Notes: a model not told the origin generated them from the sequence alone. A DNA stretch of 64,000 nucleotides from Paenibacillus sp. FSL H7-0357 (GCF_000758525.1 NZ_CP009241.1:6386001-6450000), one strand, 5' to 3'; positions 16,500 through 25,666 are shown, counted from the first letter of the stretch. Numbers and translations are program-made.

Positions 16500-17468
16500 T
16501 CAATAAACGCCTTCTTCTCCCATTTTCTTCGATAATTTGTTGACCGACATGACCATAATGAGTCCAATCACCGATTTAAAGAAGCCAATAGCCGTACTGT
16601 AACTGAATTGTCCTTGTCTCAAACCTGCGGTATACACGTACGTATCAATAATTTCCGCCACTTCCCGGTTCATGGAGTTGAGCAGCAGATAGGCGTGTTC
16701 AAATCCAAGATCCAGCACGGAACCGATTTTCAGAATCAGTAGTGTAATAATGACGCTTCGGATCGCCGGAAGGGTAATGTGCCAGACCTGTCTCAGCCGG
16801 CCGGCTCCGTCCATGCGCGCAGCTTCGTAAAGTCCGGGATCCACAGCCGCAATGGCTGCGAGATAAATGATGGTGCCCCAGCCTGCTTCTCTCCAAATGA
16901 CCTGAATGATATACATTGGCCTGAACCAGTCGGGATTCAGCAGGAAATTCACCTTGGGAAGGCCGAAATAGACCAATAGCTCGTTAATAATTCCTCCGTC
17001 CATCGTGACCATAACGAAAGTAATCGAGACGACGATAACCCATGACATAAAGTGGGGCAGATAAACGAGTGTCTGGAACAATCTTTTGAAAAATGTGCCT
17101 CTCAGCTCATTCAGCATCAGGGCAAGGATAATCGGAATCGGAAAATAAAAGATGATATTCATTCCGAATAAAATCAGCGTATTCCCCAGGATATTGAGAA
17201 AATCCGGCTCCGCGAACAGCCGCTTGAAATGCTCAAGCCCTACCCAATTGCTGCCGAGGATCCCCTGATAAGGCTTGTAATCCTGAAAGGAAATGACCAA
17301 CCCGTACATTGGAAAGTATTTAAAAATAACAAAAAACAGCACTCCCGGTATCAGCATGACGTAAAGCAGTTTATTTCTCCACAGCCGCTTTTTGAGTTCA
17401 CTGCTGCTTTTGTATTTTTTGGGCTCCAGCTCAGGAATTGCGCTGGGCTGAGCGGTGACTTCCTGCAT
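16500..17468 (-). CDS. Carbohydrate ABC permease, LplB type
   Basis: A 322-residue permease with a cytoplasmic leader of about 30 residues and six membrane helices. Typical features are YVMLIPGVLFFVIFKYFPMYGLVISFQDYKPY, the EAA loop YEAARMDGAGRLRQVWHITLPAIR, and the C-terminus TAIGFFKSVIGLIMVMSVNKLSKKMGEEGVY, all diagnostic for LplB. A good ribosome site (AAAGGAAGAG) precedes 17468. It is co-transcribed with the upstream binding protein, from which it is separated by a hairpin, and with the YtcP permease. A close paralogue is at 56380-57342. Confidence 0.9.
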   Translation of the reverse strand: MQEVTAQPSAIPELEPKKYKSSSELKKRLWRNKLLYVMLIPGVLFFVIFKYFPMYGLVISFQDYKPYQGILGSNWVGLEHFKRLFAEPDFLNILGNTLILFGMNIIFYFPIPIILALMLNELRGTFFKRLFQTLVYLPHFMSWVIVVSITFVMVTMDGGIINELLVYFGLPKVNFLLNPDWFRPMYIIQVIWREAGWGTIIYLAAIAAVDPGLYEAARMDGAGRLRQVWHITLPAIRSVIITLLILKIGSVLDLGFEHAYLLLNSMNREVAEIIDTYVYTAGLRQGQFSYSTAIGFFKSVIGLIMVMSVNKLSKKMGEEGVY

Positions 17469-17527
17469 AATACTCTTCCTTTCTGCTTCATAAATTGATC
17501 ATCTGACTGCCGGTTTCGTATGAATCA

Positions 17528-17558
17528 GAAGGCTGCTGAAGCTGCTTCGGCAGCCTTC
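17528..17558 (-). other. Intercistronic hairpin after binding-protein gene
   Basis: Stem GAAGGCTGC / GCAGCCTTC with an inner GAAG / CTTC. No T-run follows, so it is more likely an RNA-stabilising or partial-attenuation hairpin that raises binding-protein mRNA relative to the permeases. Confidence 0.6.
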
Positions 17559-17596
17559 TTCACTGGGCCTTAGCCTAACCGTTCACGACTGTCATC

Positions 17597-19159
17597 CTAT
17601 TTCTTGTATGCGGCGTTGTATTCTTCGATAATGGCTGCGCCGCCCCGGCTCTTCCAGGATTCCACTTCTTTTTCGAATCCGGCCTTGTCCAGCTGTCCAT
17701 AGATATAATTGTAGGTAGCATCCGTAATAATCTGTTGAAGCTCAACGCCCTTGGAGGTGTAGGTCGCCGAATCCAGGGCAGCCGTAGGGTCAGCCACTCC
17801 GAATTTGACGTTCTCCAGCGCCAGTTCATCAGCATGAATCCGGCCTGGCAGCACGTTCAAAGGCTGGTACATCCCGTTGGTTTCGTATTCACCGATAACG
17901 CTGTCCTTATAGCCTTTAACCTCGCGTTCAATCAGCTCTTTATCATCCGCCGGTTTCGCTTTGCCGTCTTCAACGGTGTAGTGAGTGCCTTCAATCCCCC
18001 AGTACATCAGGTTGGCAACCTCAGGAGTCATCATCTTGTCAAAGAACGCCAGAATCTTCTTCAGCTCGGCTTCATCCTTGACTGCGCCTTTCGGGAAGAG
18101 GACTACGTTGTTATAGCCCGGAATCATCCATTGGGTAATCTTTCCATCCGGTCCGGCGACCATACTGTGCGCATCCAAAACGGCATCCGGGACATTCTTG
18201 ATCAGATCCTTATTGAGGTTATCAATATCAGGCATGGATCCGCCGATATACAGGCCCGCTTTACCGCTGGTGAACATATTTACAGCATCTGTTTTACTGG
18301 TAGCCGCGAAATCCTGGTTCATGTACTCGGAATCACGAAGCTTTTTGAAGTAGTCCATCGCATCGATATATTGCGGGAACATAAATTCCGGTGCAAGCTG
18401 GCCATCCTTCTCGCCCCAGTTGTTCGGGGTTCCGAACCAGGAGGAGACGGTTTTGAAAGCTCCGTATACCAGCTCATTCCGGTCCACAATCCCTGTGGTG
18501 TCTTTTTTACCGTTGCCATCCGGATCCTGTTCCGTAAAAGCCTTCGCCATGGCGAACAGCTCATCCAGATTCGCAGGTGCCTTCAGCCCCAATTTATCTG
18601 CCCAGTCCTTGCGGTAAATGATCCCTTGACGCGCCAACGGCCGTCCGATATACACGGTGTACAGCTTGCCGTCTACTTTGGTGTTATTGAGGATTTCCGG
18701 CTTCAGCTTGTTCAGGTTCGGGAATTCCGTCAGATAAGGGCCGATCTCCCAGAACTGTCCATCCTTGATCGCTTCCTTCATCTGCAGGAAGGTCGTCTGA
18801 TTCTTCAAATAGGTCACCTGCGGCAATGAACCTGTGGCAAACGATGAATTCAGCTTCTCTTCATAGGTATCCGCCGGGAAAAATTGATAGGTCAGCTTCG
18901 TATTGGTCAATTTCTCCACTTCCGCTTTGATCGTGTCCGGTGGAGTCTCTGTCGTGTTCAGTGGAAGCATAATCTTAATTTCTGTCGGTTTCTCCGGCTC
19001 TGGTGCCGGTTCTGTTGTCGCGGTGTTGGTCCCCCCGCTTGTACCGGGATCTTTTGTCGCCGCTGCTTCCTTATTGTTGTTGTTGTTGCCTGAACACGCT
19101 GTCAACATGCTGAACGTTAACAGTGCACTCATGAGCAGGGTGAAGGATTTTTTCTTCAT
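17597..19159 (-). CDS. Extracellular oligosaccharide-binding lipoprotein (LipO-like) 1
   Basis: A 520-residue lipoprotein. The signal peptide ends in the lipobox LTAC (Cys 22), followed by an N-, T- and P-rich tether. The mature domain is a family-1 solute-binding protein of the LplA/YtcQ group: LTNTKLTYQFFPADTYEEKLNSSFATGSLPQVTYLKN, GKLYTVYIGRPLARQGIIYRKDWADKLGL, and QDPDGNGKKDTTGIVDRNE, a calcium-type loop shared with the other binding proteins of this type here. It captures oligosaccharides outside the membrane for the LplB/YtcP channel. A clear site (GGAGG) precedes the start. A paralogue lies just upstream (19796-21319), separated by a 636-nt gap full of structured repeats. Confidence 0.9.
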   Translation of the reverse strand: MKKKSFTLLMSALLTFSMLTACSGNNNNNKEAAATKDPGTSGGTNTATTEPAPEPEKPTEIKIMLPLNTTETPPDTIKAEVEKLTNTKLTYQFFPADTYEEKLNSSFATGSLPQVTYLKNQTTFLQMKEAIKDGQFWEIGPYLTEFPNLNKLKPEILNNTKVDGKLYTVYIGRPLARQGIIYRKDWADKLGLKAPANLDELFAMAKAFTEQDPDGNGKKDTTGIVDRNELVYGAFKTVSSWFGTPNNWGEKDGQLAPEFMFPQYIDAMDYFKKLRDSEYMNQDFAATSKTDAVNMFTSGKAGLYIGGSMPDIDNLNKDLIKNVPDAVLDAHSMVAGPDGKITQWMIPGYNNVVLFPKGAVKDEAELKKILAFFDKMMTPEVANLMYWGIEGTHYTVEDGKAKPADDKELIEREVKGYKDSVIGEYETNGMYQPLNVLPGRIHADELALENVKFGVADPTAALDSATYTSKGVELQQIITDATYNYIYGQLDKAGFEKEVESWKSRGGAAIIEEYNAAYKK

Positions 19160-19221
19160 ACCATTTTGACCTCCGTTTGACTTGTATTGGTTACAAGCAA
19201 CACACTACAGCCTCGGCCAGG

Positions 19222-19239
19222 TTTCGAATACAATCATTT
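19222..19239 (-). promoter_or_regulatory. Candidate activator/promoter motif before binding protein 1
   Basis: On the minus strand AAATGATTGTATTCGAAA matches 14 of 18 positions of TAATGATTATATACGGAA found at 57546-57563. It lies 63 nt before the start codon; the cluster III copies lie 56 and 61 nt before theirs. Confidence 0.4.
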
Positions 19240-19289
19240 ACTCATAATGGGGCGTTTGGGGGTGGGGTGTGAGCAAATGATTATTGGGT

Positions 19290-19530
19290 TATAAATGGAA
19301 AGGAAAACATTGGTTTGGGGGAGTGGGATTAATCGGGATGGGAATTTGGGAGCGGTGGGGTAACTGCGGGGAATGTTTGGACTTCCGGTCGCTGTTATGT
19401 TTGGATTTCCTGATTTGAACCGCTGGCCGCGGTAGAAATCCAAACATAAAGGCGATCGCTATCGCTCCTCCAGTTCCAAACTTCCCCTTCGTTACGGTCA
19501 CCTCTCCGAGGGTTTTCCTTTCCATTTATA
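19290..19530. repeat. Large hairpin repeat, element A
   Basis: Bounded by a perfect 19-bp inverted repeat (19290-19308 and 19512-19530; arm TATAAATGGAAAGGAAAAC). The interior continues as imperfect complementarity. At its centre is a perfect 14-bp stem TATGTTTGGATTTC (19396-19409) with GAAATCCAAACATA (19435-19448), enclosing ACCGC / GCGGT. The core sequence is shared with element B at 25065-25327, but the outer arms differ completely. No ORF spans it. Confidence 0.8.
19317..19360 (+). other. G-quadruplex-forming motif
   Basis: Six runs of three to five G (19317-19321, 19325-19327, 19335-19337, 19340-19342, 19348-19350, 19357-19360) are separated by loops of 2-7 nt, satisfying the standard G3N1-7 rule. 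It lies on the plus strand inside the left arm of element A. Confidence 0.5.
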
Positions 19531-19795
19531 TGGAAAGGGGGCAGAGTGAAAACCACCGCTGGTTTCTGCGGTGGGGAGAAGTTACTTGCGATGGATGGAA
19601 CTTAGGATGTGTAGCAGCTGTTAGTGGTACTAGGTTAGGCAGATTGGAACATAGGGAGTACAAGGAACAGTTAGTTGAAATGTCATGGCGCAGGCGGGGA
19701 GATTATTGGGAACATGTACAGTTACTAATGAGAGAAATCTGCAGTCTGGCTGGGGCAATCCAGGAGACTGATTACAATCCCCCCGCCCCTCTATC

Positions 19796-21319
19796 CTACT
19801 TGCCCGCCTCTGCCCGGGCCTCTGCCGCGGTGTATTCCTGGATGATCAGGTTGCCGCCGCTTGTTCTCCATTTTTCCACCTGCTCGTTGAATTCCTCAAC
19901 AGTGATATTGCCGATGATGTAGTTGTAGGTCGCATCTATGATAATCGTCGACAGCTCCACATTTTTCTCATCATAGGTTGGAGAGCTTAAGCGCAGGGTC
20001 GGGTCATCCACGAGAAACTGTTCGTTATCCTTGCTGAGCTGGTCGGCCAGGGCGGTCAGCTGCTCTTTTTTCTCCACTTCCATAATGTTCTTGTTGCCGA
20101 AGTCGGCGATCATCAGGGAGTAGAGCGGATTCACTTCATTTACACGCAGCTGCGAGGTCTCCTCCGGAAGAATTACCTTCCCGCCTTCCAGCTTATAATG
20201 CCGGCCCTCGAACCCGTATTTCATCAGATTGGCGACATCCCTGTCCATCGTCCGGTCAAAAAAACCAAGCACCTGCTTCAGCTCCTGCTCCGTGGCAATG
20301 GCTTTTTTGGAAAACAGGTAAAGGCCGTTGTAGTTAGGAATGGACCATACTTTATATCCGTTTGGCCCCTTAATCCGGTTAATCAGTGTAAATTCAGCAG
20401 CCGGATTGATCGCCTGAGCCTCACTGGAGAGCCGCTGCACATCCGTCATGCTGCCAATAAAAACACCGGCCGTTCCCCGGATAAACTTATCCCGCTGGAC
20501 CTCCTTGCTGGTTAAGGCGAAATCCTGATTTATCATTTTCTCATTATATAATTTCCGCATGAAATTCATGGTGTTCATATATTCAGGAGTCACGAACTCA
20601 GGGATAAACTGATGATTTTCCAGCTTCCAGTTATTCGGAGTACCGAAATAGGAGCTGAGTGTCTTAAACACGCCGTACACGAGATCGTTGCGGTCGACCA
20701 GGCCAATGGTGTCCTGTTTGCCGTTTCCGTCCGGATCATTATAAGTAAACTGCTTCATGACCTCATACAGTTCATCCAGTGTTTGCGGCTTGCTTAACTG
20801 AAGATGGTCCAGCCAGTCTTGGCGGATGATGATTCCTTGCCTGGAGGAAGGGCGCTCGGTATACAATCCATAGATTTTGCCGTCTACAGCAGCCTGGTTA
20901 AGAATCGCAGGGTCCAGCTGTTTCAAATTCGGGAACTCCTGCAGATAAGGCCCGATCTCCCAAAAGGCTTCTGAGCGGATCGCACTTTTCAGCAGATTAT
21001 AATCCGTGAACTTCACAAAGGTGACTTTGCCCAGCGAATTGGTCGTCAATGCTGTATTCATTTTATCTGTGTAGACACCTTCAGGAACCCAGGTAATGTC
21101 GAGCTTAGCCCCTGTCAGCTTCTCAAGTTCCGCCATAATATCCTTGGAGGGCTGCTGAGGGAAATGCAGAGGTGCCAGGATGGAAATGAACGGCGCGGTC
21201 TCTCCGGGACCGGTCCGGGGTGACTCGTTGTCACTGCAAGCGCTTAACAAAATGAACGAGAGCAGCAACACCCAACAGCAATATCGGCGCACTGTTCTCC
21301 CTGCAAAAACTCTGGACAT
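19796..21319 (-). CDS. Extracellular oligosaccharide-binding lipoprotein (LipO-like) 2
   Basis: A 507-residue lipoprotein with lipobox LSAC (about Cys 28) and the same architecture as the protein at 17597-19159: LTGAKLDITWVPEGVYTDKMNTAL, AFWEIGPYLQEFPNLKQLDP, RPSSRQGIIIRQDWLDHLQLSKPQTLDEL and the calcium-type loop NDPDGNGKQDTIGLVDRND. A ribosome site (TAGGAGG) precedes 21319. It is transcribed away from the adjacent AraC sensor and would be the first gene of cluster I. Two binding proteins for one permease pair suggests two ligand preferences or a sensor-coupled receptor. No convincing terminator follows it. Confidence 0.88.
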   Translation of the reverse strand: MSRVFAGRTVRRYCCWVLLLSFILLSACSDNESPRTGPGETAPFISILAPLHFPQQPSKDIMAELEKLTGAKLDITWVPEGVYTDKMNTALTTNSLGKVTFVKFTDYNLLKSAIRSEAFWEIGPYLQEFPNLKQLDPAILNQAAVDGKIYGLYTERPSSRQGIIIRQDWLDHLQLSKPQTLDELYEVMKQFTYNDPDGNGKQDTIGLVDRNDLVYGVFKTLSSYFGTPNNWKLENHQFIPEFVTPEYMNTMNFMRKLYNEKMINQDFALTSKEVQRDKFIRGTAGVFIGSMTDVQRLSSEAQAINPAAEFTLINRIKGPNGYKVWSIPNYNGLYLFSKKAIATEQELKQVLGFFDRTMDRDVANLMKYGFEGRHYKLEGGKVILPEETSQLRVNEVNPLYSLMIADFGNKNIMEVEKKEQLTALADQLSKDNEQFLVDDPTLRLSSPTYDEKNVELSTIIIDATYNYIIGNITVEEFNEQVEKWRTSGGNLIIQEYTAAEARAEAGK

Positions 21320-21533
21320 CCCTGTATCCTCCTAAAAGTTTGGTTAGTATATACCTAGCATAATTACGCTCATTTCTGAAATATAACTGCTAATTATTGA
21401 ATAATCTTCTATCCAAAGTAATAATTAGAGATAATGATTATTGCGGCACCAGATGATTATTGTTATTATCCAAGCTGATGAATACACTTAAATGAGGCGG
21501 TTGCTACTACCCAAGTAAAGGTGCTGAAATCCA
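21320..21533. promoter_or_regulatory. Divergent promoter region, AraC sensor / binding protein 2
   Basis: AT-rich gap with an inverted repeat CTAATTATT (21390-21398) / AATAATTAG (21420-21428). A minus-strand TTATATTTCAGAA, about 55 nt before the binding-protein start, is similar in core and position to the promoter motif of cluster III. No clear -35 box was found, as is common for activator-dependent promoters. Confidence 0.35.
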
Positions 21534-23867
21534 GTGAAACACTTAAGCTTCCTGAGTAAATTAACTTTATTCGCCTTTGTCATCAGTACGCTGCCTGTGG
21601 TGTTCATTGGCTCTTTCTCCTATCTCACATCCTCCAGCGAAATTCAAAAAAATGTTAACAAAAGCAAAATGGAACTTATTTTACAAATTAACTCAAATGT
21701 AGAGCATAAGCTGACTACTGTCAACCAAACCTTAAACCAGGTTGTGAATTCTTCGGTATTAAAAAAAGCACTAAATAACCCGTTAAATGTAACCGATTTC
21801 ATTTTATATAATGACTTAAGAAACGAAATCCGCAATATGCAATCCTTTGATACAAAGCTCGAAGATGTGATCCTGTTAAATCAACGGCAAAATTGGATGA
21901 TCAAAAACTCCGGCCTCTACCGCCTGAACGAATACAAGAACTATGAGCAGCTCTCCAATCTGATGAATGTGCCCGACAACACCTCCTGGGTGCTGAACCC
22001 TTCCTCGCTGTTCTACAGTGAGGAGAGCATCAATGTGACGGGCTGCGACTACAGCATCAGTCTGATTAAAAAGCTGCCGACCAACAAACTGCAAAAATAC
22101 GGACTTGCCCTGGCGAATATTCCGGCCTGCAGCCTGCAGGACTTCATCAACTCGGAAGTAGATCCGCTCGACAGCATTATTGTGCTGAATGAGTCCGGCA
22201 CCATACTGCTTCACCCGGACCGTTCGATGATCGGAGAGCCTGCTCAAAAGGGCGGATTTGCTGATCTTTCGCTCGTCTCCGATCTCAATAAACCTTCGGG
22301 ACAATTCAAAACCGTCATGGACAAAAAGGACTATTCCGTCACTTATCTGCGTTCCCAATTAAACGGCTGGATCTATCTCTCGGTCACCTCCATTGAGAGT
22401 TTGACGAAGGAATCTAACAAAATCGGAACCTATACCCTGTATGTATGTGCCGTGATGCTGCTGCTGTCCATCCTGTTCGCATGGCTCGGCTCCCGCCGCA
22501 TGTACAGCCCGATCGAAAGACTGCTCAACCAGATGGGGCTGCGCAGACCCGGAATCAAATCCAGGCATACGGATGAGTTTCAGTTTATCGGCGAACAGGT
22601 GCATCATTTATTTCAGTCCAAATCACAGCTGGAGAAGGAGGTCAGCCAGCATATCCGGCAGGTCCGCACCTTTTTCCTGACCAAGGCCTTTCAGGGCAAT
22701 GTCAAAAAACGCGAGCTGTTCGAAGAGCTGGAGCAATATGGCTATCACACCCAGATGGAAGAATGGAAGACGATGGCTGTAATCACGTTGAGCATCGACT
22801 TCTCTGAGGATACCAGCTATGAGAAAAAGGATCTCCATCTGCTGTTGTTTGCCGCGCATAATATGATCGAGGAACTGGTACCCCCGGACAGCAGGCTTGC
22901 GCCTGTCATTATGGACCATGCCGTGGTGACCTTGATTGGCAGCATGGAAGGCAATGCCGAAGCTTTTCACCGGTCGCTCTATTCACTGACAGAGAATCTG
23001 CAGCAGGAGATCAATAACTACCTGAAGCTGCAGGTCAGTATTGGCCTGAGTCTGCCCTTCCATTCCTTTGATAAAATATCCATCGCCTACAGAGAAGGCC
23101 TGGAAGCTCTGAAATACCGGATTACGCTCGGCAAAGGCATCATCATCCAATACGAGAACATCAACTCCGGCAAACATTATCTGAACCTAAACTATCCTTC
23201 GCATACCGAAAATGACCTGATGGACGCCATCAAGCTGGCCGATACTGAAAAAGCGAAGGAGCTGCTGCATAAGCTGTTCAAATGTATTTTTGCGCTGGGA
23301 CTGTCCCCGCAGGAGTACCAGATTCCGCTGACCCGTCTGCTCAATAATATCCTCATTATGATGCAGGAATCGGGAATTAGCCTGAACCAGATTTATCATG
23401 TGAACGGCTCCTTATTCGAAGAACTGACCGACCTCCACATTGTAGCCGAAATCGAGGACTGGTTCTGGAGTATGGTTATTCTGCCGATGATCCGGATTTT
23501 TCACAGCCGGCAAAATGCCCAATATCACAACATTTCAGAGAAAATCATTGATATTGTCCAGCATGATTATGACAAGGATCTTACGCTGGAGGAGTGCGCT
23601 TCACGCCTTCATTACAACGCCAACTATCTCAGCAGCGTTTTCCGTAAGGAGACCCAATATTATTTCAGTGAGTACCTGGCGATGTACCGGTTCAAAATGG
23701 CCAAAAAATGGCTGGAAGAAACCGACATGCCGATCAAGGACATTGCCGCAAGGCTCAGATACAACAATTCGCAGAATTTCATCCGCTCCTTCCGGAAGCA
23801 GGAAGGGATGACCCCCGGGCAGTACCGTGACAACGCTAGTTCCAGGGCCCAAGGCGGGACCGGATAA
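21534..23867 (+). CDS. Membrane-bound AraC-type sensor-regulator 1
   Basis: A 777-residue one-protein signalling regulator of the YesN/YtdP-like type. TM1 (about 8-30) and TM2 (about 298-319) flank an extracellular sensor of roughly 265 residues with Cache-like features (DSIIVLNESGTILLHPDRSMIG; SVTYLRSQLNGWIYLSVTS). A cytoplasmic linker and a degenerate, GGDEF-like region follow, and the C-terminal AraC DNA-binding domain has both HTHs (DLTLEECASRLHYNANYLSSVFRKE and MPIKDIAARLRYNNSQNFIRSFRKQEGMTPGQYR). The start is a GTG. It presumably detects a pectin oligosaccharide, perhaps through the adjacent binding protein, and activates cluster I. Confidence 0.88.
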   Translation: MKHLSFLSKLTLFAFVISTLPVVFIGSFSYLTSSSEIQKNVNKSKMELILQINSNVEHKLTTVNQTLNQVVNSSVLKKALNNPLNVTDFILYNDLRNEIRNMQSFDTKLEDVILLNQRQNWMIKNSGLYRLNEYKNYEQLSNLMNVPDNTSWVLNPSSLFYSEESINVTGCDYSISLIKKLPTNKLQKYGLALANIPACSLQDFINSEVDPLDSIIVLNESGTILLHPDRSMIGEPAQKGGFADLSLVSDLNKPSGQFKTVMDKKDYSVTYLRSQLNGWIYLSVTSIESLTKESNKIGTYTLYVCAVMLLLSILFAWLGSRRMYSPIERLLNQMGLRRPGIKSRHTDEFQFIGEQVHHLFQSKSQLEKEVSQHIRQVRTFFLTKAFQGNVKKRELFEELEQYGYHTQMEEWKTMAVITLSIDFSEDTSYEKKDLHLLLFAAHNMIEELVPPDSRLAPVIMDHAVVTLIGSMEGNAEAFHRSLYSLTENLQQEINNYLKLQVSIGLSLPFHSFDKISIAYREGLEALKYRITLGKGIIIQYENINSGKHYLNLNYPSHTENDLMDAIKLADTEKAKELLHKLFKCIFALGLSPQEYQIPLTRLLNNILIMMQESGISLNQIYHVNGSLFEELTDLHIVAEIEDWFWSMVILPMIRIFHSRQNAQYHNISEKIIDIVQHDYDKDLTLEECASRLHYNANYLSSVFRKETQYYFSEYLAMYRFKMAKKWLEETDMPIKDIAARLRYNNSQNFIRSFRKQEGMTPGQYRDNASSRAQGGTG

Positions 23868-23917
23868 GCATCGGGGAATCCTCTGCCGGATATGAATCCT
23901 AAACAGCCAGATTTAGA

Positions 23918-24026
23918 CAAGTGGAAACGGCTTTGCCGTCCTTTTTAAGGACGGTACCGTTTCAGCGAGAAATAGAAGGATAAGTTATCGTTTGAAACAT
24001 ATACATTCTTATATTTTGACAAAAGC
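23918..24026. repeat. 109-bp intergenic repeat, copy C1
   Basis: Shares about 80% identity with 25667-25775. It contains nested dyads GAAACGG / CCGTTTC and CCGTCCT / AGGACGG, then the nearly invariant tail AGCGAGAAATAGAAGGATAA. Both copies end directly at a terminator hairpin of a minus-strand gene. Confidence 0.8.
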
Positions 24027-24065
24027 CGTCAACACCCCAAGCAGTATACGCTGAGGCTGACGGCT
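24024..24065. terminator. Bidirectional terminator
   Basis: Stem AGCCGTCA / TGACGGCT with T-runs on both sides (CTTTT on plus, GCTTTTGTC on minus), between the convergent AraC sensor and DUF3153 genes. Confidence 0.75.
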
Positions 24066-24112
24066 CTTTTGGATGATAATAGCAAAGGGTTGTTGATCCC
24101 ATTGGGTTACTT

Positions 24113-24862
24113 TCAGGCACTCTTGGGCTTGCGCGCTTTTCTTGCTCTTATGAACCAAATGATGGAAACTGCCAGGATTAGCACTACGCCGCCGCCGGCA
24201 ATGACGATATTCTTGACGTTTGGCACGTAAACGACCATCTCGAGCGGCTGCGAATCGGCCATTGTAATATGCCAAGTCAACGTTTTTCCGTCCTGTTCAG
24301 CGGCATTGTTGGCCCCATACAAATCATAAGGAAGCGTTAATTTAAAATCGACCGCAAGGTTCTGCAGCAGCATGCGGACCAGAGATTTCGGCACGCTCAA
24401 ACTTCCGATCCCGTCAATGATTTCATCCGAATAGGCATTCAGCTTCGGCTGGGCTACCACATCGTATTTGGTGTACAGCCAATTATTAACCTGTTCAACC
24501 TGCGCGTCCACAATGTCCAGCTTGCCAGCGTTTGCCTGCAGGTCTTGCAGCGAAGCATAGGCTTTGAGGAATTGATATTCTGTAGATTTACCGTTCTGGC
24601 TTTTCTTCAATTCAATTCCGGCAGCCTCCAGCCTGGTGGTCAGCACATCCTCCAGCTTCCCGCCAACCATCGCCTCCGCACGGGAATCCAATAAAATGCT
24701 GAACGCAAGCTCCAGACTCCCATCCTTCTTCACCGTCATATGCGCCGTACCGCTGGCACAGCCGGTAAGCAGAACAAGCATCGAAATCATCAGAACCACA
24801 AAGTAACGTCTGCGCCGCCCTAACGAGGGCAGCATCGATTGCTGCTGTTGTCTTAAGTTCAA
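24113..24862 (-). CDS. DUF3153 (LppM-like) membrane lipoprotein
   Basis: A 249-residue protein with a basic leader, a lipobox LTGC (about Cys 34), an extracellular domain of the DUF3153/LppM type (GTAHMTVKKDGSLELAFSILLDSRAEAMVGGKLEDVLTTRLEAAG and NNWLYTKYDVVAQ) and a C-terminal membrane helix (about 218-240) with a basic cytoplasmic end. The dual anchoring is typical for the family, whose function is not established in Firmicutes. The start is a TTG after GGAGG. It is monocistronic and separated from the pectin operons by terminators and repeats, so a role in pectin use is not implied. Confidence 0.8.
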   Translation of the reverse strand: MNLRQQQQSMLPSLGRRRRYFVVLMISMLVLLTGCASGTAHMTVKKDGSLELAFSILLDSRAEAMVGGKLEDVLTTRLEAAGIELKKSQNGKSTEYQFLKAYASLQDLQANAGKLDIVDAQVEQVNNWLYTKYDVVAQPKLNAYSDEIIDGIGSLSVPKSLVRMLLQNLAVDFKLTLPYDLYGANNAAEQDGKTLTWHITMADSQPLEMVVYVPNVKNIVIAGGGVVLILAVSIIWFIRARKARKPKSA

Positions 24863-25064
24863 TGCCGCGCCTCCATTCTTCTTTTTCGTCTTGTTATGAT
24901 GCTGTATATGCGATATGCATTCATTCTAATCAATCCTCATATCCGCCCCACCAAGAGCTCTCCTTCAGTTGCACCTCTTTTTCCTTTATCCTGACAAGTC
25001 GGCAAGTCAGCAAATCAGCAAGTTTTCCAGTATTCATCCGCTAGAATAGTTCTTCTACCGGGCA

Positions 25065-25327
25065 AACTATATAGATTGAACTTGTGGTTTTAGAGTACAG
25101 GATCAGTCGCAACTACGGTGAATATTTGGACCTCCGGCCACTGTTGTCGTAAGAATTTCTTGATTTTAACCGCTATTTAGCGGTAGAAATCCGAAGACTG
25201 CTTATGCTTTCGATGCTAGCTTTCCTTCAGAAAGCTTTCAGACGGACACTACCGTTCCACCAGTTCCAAAATCCCCCTCCGTTGCTCCTTTCCTATATCT
25301 CAAGTTTTTAGTTCAATCTATATAGTT
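25065..25327. repeat. Large hairpin repeat, element B
   Basis: Bounded by a perfect 18-bp inverted repeat (25065-25082 and 25310-25327; arm AACTATATAGATTGAACT). The centre is ACCGCTA-TT-TAGCGGT (25169-25184) inside ATTTCT / AGAAAT. Aligns with element A over the core (GGTAGAAATCC, CCAGTTCCAAA, AATNTTTGGAC) although the outer arms are unrelated. Confidence 0.8.
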
Positions 25328-25666
25328 GTATTTTGTACAGCTAAAACCGACCGTTTCGCTGCTTTGGGGAGGTTAGTTGCACTCCATACACTTATATGAA
25401 CCAAATCTAGCTAAAAACACACAAAACTATTTTTTAATTGCACAAACTGCATCTATCTCTCAAAAAAAGCAGATTCGGCCTGATATAGTTGCAGGAAATA
25501 CATTTATAGCGGTGCGAAGCTTTCATTCCAGAGGCAGAGTGGCTTTCTTATGGTCTTTCAACAGTTTAATGATAGCAGTCCGCTTCGTAGAAGTCTAAAC
25601 CATTCGCGGCGTGGTTTCAAATCTAATCATTTTATCCTGCGTTCAGAAGGAGGCGTAACTTCAACC

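Larger units (their letters stand above)
19160..19795. other. Long gap between paralogous binding-protein genes
   Basis: No credible gene. From left to right it holds a candidate promoter/activator motif for the left gene (19222-19239), a G-rich stretch, repeat element A (19290-19530), a hairpin CCACCGC / GCGGTGG (19553-19574) and a hairpin CAGTCT / AGACTG (19742-19770) shortly after the stop of the right gene. A 130-codon plus-strand frame at 19530-19922 runs into the antisense of the binding protein and is rejected. Confidence 0.6.

Noticed and set aside
19290..19530. Hairpin repeat A considered as an insertion sequence or MITE
   Set aside because: No transposase, no target-site duplication seen, and the ends differ from those of the related element B. 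A MITE origin is not excluded, but the simple form is not supported.
25377..25598. 73-codon plus-strand frame in the 1-kb gap
   Set aside because: No ribosome site, no hydrophobic or domain pattern, and it covers TAGTTGCA-type repeat motifs.
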